A DNA stretch of 31,349 nt from Scenedesmus sp. ARA3. Its lineage: Eukaryota > Chlorophyta > Chlorophyceae > Sphaeropleales > Scenedesmaceae. Each line of letters starts with the position of its first letter. Within the stretch, counting starts at the first letter, position 1. The notes under the pieces were generated by a model. The model was given only the letters and a program-made list of their open reading frames with translations, was not told the origin of the DNA and did no database searches. Below are positions 1 through 10,400 of this stretch, one piece after another. The DNA lies in assembly GCA_004335835.1 (NCBI GenBank), contig RWJK01001887.1, positions 8,354-39,702 on the forward strand. Direction: 5' to 3'. The translations under genes were made by a program, and so were the position numbers.

Positions 1-50
<50 letters not shown>

Positions 51-84
51 ACAGCAGCAGCAGAAGCAGCAGAAGCAGCAGAAG
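1..84. repeat. CAG/CTG trinucleotide repeat
   Basis: An almost pure CAG run of about 15 units continues into interrupted AAG/CAG units until about 84. On the minus strand it reads as CTG and lies downstream of exon 4 of the GH9 gene, so it is most likely intronic in that gene. The window begins inside the run, so its true length is unknown. Confidence 0.9.
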
Positions 85-221
85 TCGTTGAGCCACAAGA
101 TAACCACAGGTGGGCAGGTAGGTGATAGGTTGCAGCCCGCGGCCAGCTAAGGATGCAAATGGCAGCAGCTGTCTCAAGTAACAGCTTGGGCTGGCCATAC
201 AAACAAAACCACAACTAGTTA

Positions 222-1994
<1,773 letters not shown>

Positions 1995-3801
1995 GCTGAT
2001 CAAGGTCCTGCTCTTGTTGTAAGGACTATCGCACGCGGCCTGGCAGCAGGTACAGAAGCACAGCTCTTCTTGATTATTATAACTTTGCCTACTGCAAGCT
2101 TTATTGCTGCTTTTGTGTTGCAGGAGTGCCATTTACATGTTGGGGTGTGAGTTCAGTTCAGTTCAGCAATACACCAGCAGTGTGCTTTACCCTCTGCTCC
2201 ATAGTTAAAAAAACTATTGCAGCAGCATTGTACCACCATACTCACCTTGTTTACTGCTTTTTAAAGCGTCTGCAGTCCACTAGCTGCTGAGCAGGCTGAT
2301 TGTAGAATGCTTCGTACAAAGCTGCGCTTACACCGTCTCTATGACTTTGCTCAGCTACAGTTGTGTACGTTTGCGTGAACTACAAATTATAGTCTGATAG
2401 TTTGGTCAAACGTTTGCGAGCTGACTGGTACCCGCGGTGCTGACTCGCTCATCCCGTACCGCGGCCACCTTCACGCAGCTGCCCTCCCATTCGCGGCTTG
2501 AGGGGCCTTTAACCTTCCACGATACGTTGAAAATTTTGTTTTAGAGAGAACGGTGCCGCTCAGACAAACAGTGCGCCCACACATGCATGTCGGTCACAGC
2601 CTGGGAGCATGACACATGCACAGGGAGCTGCTGAGCGCAGCAAGCTGCTCATCCCGTATGTGCTCGAACAGTCAAGTTCAGATGCAACGACACATGGATT
2701 GCAGGCATGCCGAACAGCAGCATCTGGCCAAGCTTTGAAATGCAGAGCAAGCGGTACAGCACAGCCACGCAAGCAGCAGCTACAGCTGACCTCTGCAGGT
2801 CCAACCCTTGCAACAGCGCCTCACGACAAGAACCACCCTGCAAACGCACCAACCGCAAGCACGGGCTCAAAGGTCGAGTGCATTTCAAGCCAAGCACCAG
2901 ACAAAGCGTCACCAGCATGAGCCATTGCCCGCTACCCAGCTGTTGTAACCAGCGCTGCGGATCACTCATGATGAGTGCCAGGACAAGCAGTAGGGCACTG
3001 CTGCACATGCCGCCTGTGACACACAGCAGCAAGCGCTGTTTGCAACTCAGCCCTGAAGGTATCTCTGTGGCACGCATGAACCCAGCACAGCCGCAGTATG
3101 CATGCAAAACCACATAGCGGTGGACGCTGGACTGCTTGCATGCACCCTGACACAGTCACTCTGTGAACTCAACACAGCAAAGGCCATCGCCACGCTGATG
3201 TCAGCAGCCATGCCCAAACAGCTTCAATATCACGGCAACAACACTGCCCACCGTGCAATTGTGTCGCATTCCCATCCTGCCAATCCACAGCCACCAAACT
3301 GTAACGGTACATGTACAATCAACCAAGCATGAAGCAACGCTGCGCATGTGACGCTGCGGTGACACCCATGCAGCTTACAACACACACAGCCATACCAGCA
3401 GCTGCTCATCAACAGCAGCAGCCATCCATAACTGCAGCTACGATGCATGCAAGAGCACAACAAGAAGGCAGAACAACAACAAACGCCATCATTGACTGCA
3501 GCAGCTGGGGCAGAGGTTTGCAGCGCAGGCAGCGCATGCTCGACAGTTCTGCCTGGCTGCTACATGCCTTGCGCCTGGCAAATACACCCAGCAGCCTGCA
3601 ACAGCCCACGCCAGCTTGCTGCGGCTCCTGCTGCTGCCACTGCCTACCCTGCCAGCAGCAGTTACTGCTTCCACAACGTCCGCACGTAACAGGCCGCTAC
3701 TGCTGCTGCTGCTGCTGCTTCCCCTGCCAGGCCAGCGGCTGCTGCTGCTACTGCTGTTGCCACAGCTGTGACATAGTGGCTAGGCAGCTCTAGCAGCACA
3801 G
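1995..3801. other. Intergenic region: GH9 upstream flank and downstream flank of the 4066-7187 gene
   Basis: No gene is supported. Both neighbours are on the minus strand, so the part near 1995-2560 should hold the GH9 promoter and 5' UTR, and the part near 3801 the downstream flank of the next gene. The longest open frames (2609-2920 plus, 2649-3113 minus, 3311-3793 plus) lack family motifs. The minus frame 2649-3113 is hydrophobic but opens with GTG rather than ATG. A short TTCAG tandem repeat lies near 2152-2166, and CTG/CAG runs sit at 3698-3720. Confidence 0.5.
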
Positions 3802-3995
3802 TCAGCGCAGCACAGGGCAGAGCAGCTCCAGCATAAAGGCAGCCATTCGCTGCTGCCGGTCTTCGCCAAGGGCATCTGTCAGCTGCTTGCCCCTGCAGGG
3901 CTGCTGCTGTGTCAGCCCTGCTATTCCTTCCAAGGCCAGCTGCTGCAGGTCTGAGTTAAGCAAGATGAGTCCAGCCAGCCTAGGCCGAAGTAACT
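3802..3995 (-). other. Coding-like segment, unidentified
   Basis: On the minus strand about 60 codons stay open and read like a helical protein (LLNSDLQQLALEGIAGLTQQ, then MAAFMLELLCPVLR and a TGA at 3804-3802). An in-frame stop near 4000 blocks upstream extension without splicing. The composition is less repetitive than the surrounding shadow frames. It could be a terminal exon of an alternative transcript of the upstream gene, a decayed gene, or chance. I do not recognise a family. Confidence 0.2.
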
Positions 3996-4022
3996 AGGAG
4001 CTGTGCTGCTGCATCATCCAGC
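3980..4022 (-). repeat. Ghost copy of the terminal coding end of the 4066-7187 gene
   Basis: On the minus strand this reads LDDAAAQLLVTSA followed by TAG. The real last exon has QDDAAA and ends AAAKFLVTGA-TAG. The similarity, the shared stop codon and the position about 90 bp beyond the real stop suggest a shortened, diverged duplicate of the gene end. The match is short, so this is tentative. Confidence 0.45.
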
Positions 4023-4065
4023 TGCCCCACCCCTGAAGTCCGCACCAACTGCTGACTAAGAAGTT

Positions 4066-7000
4066 CTAGGCGCCTGTCACCAGGAACTTTGCTGCTGCGT
4101 TCTTCACCTTCTCCATGAAGGCTGCTGCGTCATCCTGGCCCGCACCCTTGGCTGCCTCAATGTTCTGCGGCAGCAACGGCAGCAGCAATAACAGCAGTGA
4201 GTCAAGGGTGCAATTCCAAGCAGTGCACCAAAGTGCAGCACAACCATGCTCTCTCTGTTGCTACGTGGCTGCCGCACAATACGCCAGCCCCAGCAGCTGC
4301 TCGTCAGTCACACACCTAGCCACATTGGTTTTAACACAATCTTGGTATAACACATTCTGATGCAATCCGATAGCTGCTGCCTCACCTGCTGCAGCAGGTC
4401 AATCAGCGCCACATGAATCTCATTGGCAGCCGCCATGTCACTAATGGCCTGCTTCTTGTTTGCTGCCTAAACCTAGTAACAAATCACTCCCAGCTGTACA
4501 CCTCACCTGCTGCAGCAGGTCGATGAGTGCCACATCAATCTCATTGGCAGCTGCCATGTCACTGATGGCCTGCTTCTTGTCAGGCGAGCTCAGCAGCTTC
4601 TTCATGCGCTCCACTGCACTGATGTTGGCGGCAACTGCCTTGTCCACTGCCTCAACTGCCTCTTCCAGGTACTTCCGCAGCAAGTCCAGCTCAGCGAGGC
4701 GCTCCTGCAGGGTTTGAGCAGTAGCAGGTAAGCAGCAGGGTACGTGCAGCTGGGTTATTGGAGTTCAGCAGGGTGATGTTGGCAGCAACTGCTGTTCAAC
4801 TGCCTCCACTGCCTCTTCCAGGTACTTGCGCAGCAGGTCCAGCTCAGCGAGGCGCTCCTGCAGAATTCGAGCAGTAGCAGGTAAGCAGCAGGGTACGTGC
4901 AGCTGGGTTATTGGAGTTTAGCAGGGTGATGTTGGCAGCAACTGCTTTTCAACTGCCTCGACTGCCTCCTCAAACTACTTGCGCAGCAGTTCCAGCTCAG
5001 CGAGGCGCTCCTGCGGGACAGAAGAGAAGAGACAAGACAACACGCAGGGTTCAGGGCATATGCAGCAGGGTTTGCACCTGTGGTGCTGCAGCACATCATG
5101 CTCAATAAGGCGCTCCTGCAGGAAGCAAGAAAAGAGAACAACACACAGGGTTTAGAGCACAACATTGCAGGCTGCTTGCACCGCAAGGTAGTGCTGCAGC
5201 ACATGCAGCTCCGTGAAAGGCAGTCTCAGAAGGCAGCAGGGGCAGGGTGGGCACGATCGAGCTCAGCAGCTTCTTCATGCGCTCCACAGCGCTGATGTTG
5301 GCAGCTGCTGCCTCGTCGACCGCCTCAACTGCCTCCTCAAGATACTTCCACCCCACCATCGTGTGCAGTTGCTTGAAGAACTCCTGCCCAACCTTCCTCA
5401 ACTGACTGCAAGACTCCAGGCAACGCACCTCATCTGGCTTGGGTGAGAAGCGCTCCTGGCCCACCAGGGTGTCCAGCTGCTTGAAGACCACCTGCCCTAC
5501 TTTTGAGGTTCGGACAGCCTGAACTAAACCCCAGAAGTCCAGACCCTGACGACCCTAAAACGCACCTCATCCGCTTTGGGTGAGAAGCGCTCCTGGCCTA
5601 CCAGCATGTCCAGCTGCTTGAAGAACTCTGCCCAACCTCCCTGGACTAAACCACTGTCAAAACCTTGACAATTCTGAAACGCACCTCATCCGGCTTGGGT
5701 GAGAAGCGCTCCTGCCCCACCAGTGTGTCCAGCTGCTTGAATAACTCCTGCCAGCTGTGCCCAACCCTACTGAACTAAACACCAGGAGTCCAAACCCTTA
5801 ACCCACCTCATCCGGCTTGGGTGAGAAGCGCTCCTGGCCTACCAGCGTGTCCAGCTGCTTGAAGAACTCAGGCGTCAGCTGCGGCCTGCAGCGCGCCACC
5901 TCAAACTGCAGCAGTGCAGCAGGTTGAACATGCAGTGCAGTAGGTATGAGTAGACAGGCGTAAGATATGAGAGAAGCTGAGAGAGAGGTGCACACAGCTG
6001 CAAGCGGCGCTTGAAGAACTCAGGCGTCAGCTGCGGCCTGCAGCGCGCCACCTCAAACTGCGGTGCAGCAACATTGCAAGTAACAGGCATGAGGCACAGC
6101 GCATGATATTGTACGATGCTGCAGCAGGTATTGTTAACTCGGGCGTCAGCTGCGGCCTGCAGCGCGCCACCACAAACTGCAGCAGTGCAGGTTGAATTTG
6201 CATTACACAGGCGAGAGTTTGCTCGAGGTGCCACAAAACACATGTACGGTTTTACAGTAGCAGTTTGTGGTGAGCAGCGCGTGTGCAGGCTTCACGTGCG
6301 GCAGCTCCTGGCTGCTGCTAGTGAGCTGCTTCTGCTTTTGCTGCTGCTGCTGCTGCGGCGGCGGCGGCTTCTGCTGCTGCAAGTGAGCAGGACTGCCCTG
6401 TGGGCGCTCGCTGAAACAGCACGCGTGGCGCTGCGTGCTTGCTGTAATGCAGGCGCGCTGCAACCTTAAGCGAACTGAGTTTGAATGAAGCCAAAATAGC
6501 AATGGCAGCCGACTGTGCGTGTGGGTTTGACAGGTCAGGGCCTGGCTGCATACAGCAGCATGCCAGTATCCTTGCCGCTGGCTTTGCACCAGTTTCCACA
6601 TCACTCAAAGCCACTGGCTGCAATGTCAAGGCTGGAAACATCAGTAAATCAACTGCTGGGGGTCAGCTGCAACATACTGTAAAGTGGCGCAAGGAAGGAC
6701 GGCAACAGCTGCCAGCATGCCACTTGTGAAGTCAGCGTGGTGCTGCTGCCGCTGTCAGGCTGCTGTTGCTGTCAGGCTGGCCATGTGAGCTGCCCTGCAA
6801 GCCACCCTGGCCACTGCTGCTGCTAAGCACCACCAGATTGCATATACATACCTCCATGTCGTCTGCTTGTGTGTTGAGGAAGAACTCTACGAGCTCCACG
6901 TGGTCTGCAGGAGGCTGCCGAGACTGCCTCCGAAGCATTATCTTTTTCTGGTCGTCATCGCGCGCCATGGTTACTGCTTTTGCAAACTCCTTGTCTGTTT

Positions 7001-7187
7001 CCATCTGCTTTGCCATCAAACGCCGCTCTATGAGGCCCTGGCGGGGTGCCGAGCCTGCGAACAGGTTATCCGGGTCATAGCTGGTTGCATAGACACGCAT
7101 GTAACGATGTGATCGTGGCTTAGGAATTGCATTGCGGCCGAATGAGGCCTTGCCGCTGCAGCTGCTTCGGAGAAGTGTCGAAGTCAT
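4066..7187 (-). CDS. Conserved plastid-type protein of unknown function (At4g37920-like?)
   Basis: Minus-strand exons 7187-6852, 5905-5807, 4704-4507 and 4164-4066 join in phase 0 at every junction to give 243 aa ending AAAKFLVTGA and TAG. The ATG at 7187 opens a Ser/Arg/Lys-rich, acid-poor N-terminus typical of a chloroplast transit peptide. The mature part is soluble and helical: LVEFFLNTQADDME, then PQLTPEFFKQLDTLVGQERF, then an acidic helix KYLEEAVEAVDKAVAANIS, SSPDKKQAISDMAAANEID and DLLQQNIEAAKGAG. The order of an xFFxxL segment, a long helix, a 'SPDKK..I..MA.ANEID' stretch and a following A-rich helix recalls, from memory, the plant chloroplast protein At4g37920; this assignment is tentative. 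No catalytic motif is visible. Introns 1-3 are filled with ghost exon copies. It is transcribed divergently from chlorophyll synthase. Confidence 0.8.
4386..4458 (-). repeat. Ghost copy of exon 3 (donor side)
   Basis: It repeats the last ~70 bp of exon 3 (KQAISDMAAANEI..ALIDLLQQ) and its GTGAG donor, 121 bp downstream of the real exon end in gene sense. One change turns the Asp after ANEI into His. The exon's 5' half is missing, so it is not a full alternative exon. Confidence 0.9.
4778..5010 (-). repeat. Two ghost copies of exon 3 (acceptor side), 153-bp units
   Basis: Copies beginning at 4857 and 5010 repeat the start of exon 3 (ERLAELDLLRKYLEEAVEAV) plus about 75 bp of the flanking intron. 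Exon starts lie at 4704, 4857 and 5010, exactly 153 bp apart twice. The 5010 copy has a stop in place of Tyr and a mutated acceptor (CTGCAG to CCGCAG). Both copies lose frame after EAVE. The flank containing GAGCAGTAGCAGGTAAGCAG is shared by the first two units. Confidence 0.92.
5259..5382 (-). repeat. Chimeric ghost joining exon 2 and exon 3 sequence
   Basis: On the minus strand EFFKQLHTMVGW (from exon 2) runs directly into KYLEEAVEAVDEAAAANIS and ERMKKLLSS (from exon 3), without the sequences that should separate them. It lies in intron 2 between exon-2-type and exon-3-type ghosts. It looks like a duplication or deletion junction between two ghosts. Confidence 0.8.
5429..5746 (-). repeat. 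Three ghost copies of exon 2 (donor side)
   Basis: Segments 5746-5685, 5628-5566 and 5488-5429 each repeat FKQLDTLVGQERFSPKPDE or close variants, followed by a GTGCG donor. The real exon 2 ends at 5807 with a GTGGGT donor. Only the 3' two thirds of the exon are copied. Flanks containing GGACTAAACC-like and AACCCT-like intron sequence are repeated too, giving a tandem array of about 120-135 bp units. Confidence 0.92.
6010..6175 (-). repeat. Two ghost copies of exon 2 (acceptor side)
   Basis: Segments 6175-6137 and 6057-6010 repeat a CTGCAG- or CCGCAG-type acceptor and the first 40-48 bp of exon 2 (F-VARCRPQLTPE), then diverge. They lie in intron 1, upstream of the real exon start at 5905 in gene sense. 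One carries Glu to Val. Confidence 0.9.
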
Positions 7188-7499
7188 GGCTGCTAGGTGC
7201 AGAGGTCGATGTGTTCAATTGATAAAAGATGCAGCGACACCACCAAGATTTCTTTTGGCATTATATCTCGCCAATGCGTGAGCTTTGAACTTCAAGCAAC
7301 AACTGGTTACTGACATACTTGCAGGGAAAGGCTTCGGAGGCTTCTTCGGTAGTGTTTTGAAAGGTGCAACTATCCTGCATCTCACGTTGCTGCGAGGATC
7401 TTGCCGACTGTGATAGAACGGGGCAATTGGACATTGGTGGACTCACTTGTAGTTGCCAAGTACTGCCGCTTCTCTCGTTCGCTCACATCGACACATCAT
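7188..7499. promoter_or_regulatory. Divergent intergenic region between the plastid-protein gene and CHLG
   Basis: The two start codons face away from each other across 312 bp, so both 5' UTRs and promoters must fit here. AT-rich stretches with weak TATA character occur near 7218-7230 (TTGATAAAAGAT) and 7259-7268 (CATTATATCT). I see no ghost repeats. Shared regulation, for instance by light, is inference from the arrangement only. Confidence 0.5.
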
Positions 7500-10400
7500 A
7501 TGGCAGCTCAGATGATGAGGCAGCGTGCTATGGGTGCCGTTGCGGGTCCTCGCAGGCAGGCATGCCCCTCTGCCTGCAGTGTCACCAGGGCTGCTGTGCG
7601 CCCTGCTATCGCAGGTAGGGATGCAGGAGCCTTCATTATGCTCTTTGATTTGGGTTTTATGCATCGCGACTTGCATTTATCTTCCTGCAGTGGGCAGTGA
7701 GTAGCAGCAGCAGTAGCTGTGCCGGTGCGCTGTGTGGGCAAGACACTGGGCACCCTGGCAACCAAAGGCAGGCACATGCATGCTCAACAGCAGCAAGCTG
7801 CAATTTCTGTCGCAGACATTGTTTGACTAACGCATCTGCAGCCCTGGTCTTGAAGTGCCTTGCGCCCTATCAGGGCTGAACAACATTGTACTGCCTGCGG
7901 TAGCAGGACCCGCTGCCGCCCAAGCACCCAGCGCAGTTGCTCTGGACAGCTGCAACGGCTGCATTCATACACAGTTGCCTACACTGAAAACACCACCAAC
8001 AACAGCACATGCTGGGGGCTCCTGACCTGGTGCTATTCTTTTGGGGGTGCAGGCCAGCCAGCAGATAGGCGCCCCCAACACACTTGCTACAAGCTACCAA
8101 GCACTGGTTTTCTGACTGGAATTGCTTGCTACACTCTTGCCACCTCTCCTGCAGGCCGGCAGCTGGTGTACATGCAGCCCAGCCTGCAGACAAACGCCCC
8201 CAACACATTCGCTACAAGCTACCAAGCACTAACCTAAATGACCTGACCTCACTCTGCTTGCTACACTCTTGCCACCTCTCCTGCAGGCCGGCAGCCGGTG
8301 TGCATGCAGCCCAGCCTGCAGACAGACGCCCCGAAATACATTTGGTGTACGCTATCAAGTACTGACGTAACCTGCCTGTTGAACACTCTTGGCACTTCTC
8401 CTGCAGGCCGTCAGCTGCTGCGTGTGCAGGCCAGCCAGCAGACGGATGCCCCAAACAAGCAGGCTGAGGACGGCGGCGTGCGCCAGATGCTGGGCATGAA
8501 GGGGGCGGCACTGGAGACTAACAAGTTCAAGATCCGCGTGCAGCTGACCAAGCCAGTCACATGGGTGCCACTGATCTGGGGTGAGTGCAAATGCACTGGG
8601 AGGCGCATGCAATTGTTCTTGAGGCTTTTGTAGTGTTCAAAAGGGTACAGATGCTATGCCCAGTTGGTGTTTGTGGGGTTTTCATTTGATTCTGGCCTGG
8701 GGATGCTGCAGTGTGCGCCAGATGCTGGGCATGAAGGGCGCGGCGCTGGAGACTGATAAGTTCAAGATCCGCGTGCTGCTGACCAAGCCAGTCACATGGG
8801 TGCCGCTCATCTGGGGTAAGTGAACACTCACTGCGAGGCGCATGCAATTGTTCTTAGGGCTTTTGCAAGGTTCAGATGGGTACAGATGCTGTGTGCCGTT
8901 GGCTCTTGCTGTGGACCTTGAACTAGTCAGGCTGAGGACGGTGGTGTGCGCCAGATGCTGGGCATGAAGGGGGCGGCGCTGGAGACTGAGAAGTGTTTTG
9001 AAGTTCAAGATCCGCGTGCAGCTGACCAAGCCAGTCACATGGGTGCCGCTGATCTGGGGTGAGCGGCTGGGAGGTTGTGTGTTGCTATGTGCCTCTGTGC
9101 TTTCAGGATGGGGTTGGGGCTGGTGCCGGTGCAGGTGCTAGCAGCGGGCCGCAGGCATCCCATGCTTGTAACGTAATGATTCCGCAGGGCATGCGCAGTT
9201 GCTGCTGTCCTTGCAAGGGCACAGGGAATGTACGCCTTGTATGCATGCAGCTGGGTTGGCCCTGGCATATGTGTATAAGTCTATTGCACCGCACGCAAAG
9301 CTGTGTTGAAGTGGCGCGCACAGTGGCGTGTACTGCTCCTTATGTATATGCCTGCTGCAGCTCTTGATGCCTGCTGCATGTGCCGTGCCTGTTGTGCTTG
9401 TGCCTGCGCACGTGTGGTGTGTGGTGCCGCTGCTCCGACAACTTCGCCTCATCCAATCCAGAGGACATTGCCAAGCTTCAGACCTGCTGAATGTGCCATT
9501 CCTGTTGTGCTGTGCCTGCGCAGGTGTGGTGTGCGGTGCTGCTGCATCCGGCATCTACGCTTCACACAACCCAGAGGACGTCGCCAAGCTGCTGACCTGC
9601 TGCATGTCCCTTGCCTGTTGTGCTGTGCCTGCGTAGGTGTGGTGTGCGGTGCCGCTGCGTCCGGCAACTACGTGTGGAACAACCCCGAGGACATTGCCAA
9701 GCTGCTGACCTGCTGCATGATGAGCGGGCCCTTCTTGACAGGCTACACGCAGACCATCAACGACTACTATGACAGGGAGATTGACGCCATCAACGAGCCC
9801 TACAGGCCCATCCCCTCAGGTGAACTGAGTGTTATGTCAATGTTATTGTGTTACAGTCACTTGTCATAGATGTTTCATCGGGTATGGGCCCTTGCCGACA
9901 GGCTACACGCAGACCATCAACGACTACTATGACTGGGAGTTTGATGCCATCAACGAGCCCTACAGGCCCATCCCCTCAGGTGAACCGAGTGTTATGTAAC
10001 TGTTATTGTGTTACAGTCACTTGTCATGGATGTTTTTGTCAGATATGGGCCCTTGCTGACAGGCTACACGCAGACCATCAACGACTACTATGACAGGGAG
10101 ATCTACGCAATCAACGAGCCCTACAGGCCCATCCCCTCAGGTGAATAATGGTGGTGTCTACACTGTCGTCTGTAGTGTCGTTGCCCAGTGATGCTGCTGC
10201 AGCAGCTCTGTGCTCCACGGCTGCCCCTGCAACCTGCCCATTGTGCTATTCGCACAGTTTCATATCATCCGGGACATTGCCATGTAAGTTCACCGCTCAA
10301 CATTCTATCATGCCCGCTGGCAGGATCAGTGAGCAGGAGGTGGTGGTGCAGTTCCTGGCACTGCTGGGTGCCGGCATCGGCAGGCACATCAATACTCATG

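Noticed and set aside
2649..3113. Hydrophobic minus-strand frame as a membrane protein gene
   Set aside because: It opens with GTG, has no recognisable family, and complements a CAG-rich region that gives Leu/Cys-rich shadows by composition.
7401..7499. Upstream extension of CHLG to 7401
   Set aside because: The frame is open, but the codon at 7401 is TTG and there is no ATG before 7500. The sequence from 7500 on is a typical transit peptide.
8712..9058. CHLG exon 2 copies as mutually exclusive alternative exons
   Set aside because: One copy has a 10-bp frameshifting insertion and the other lacks the exon's 5' part. Neither can replace exon 2 in phase.
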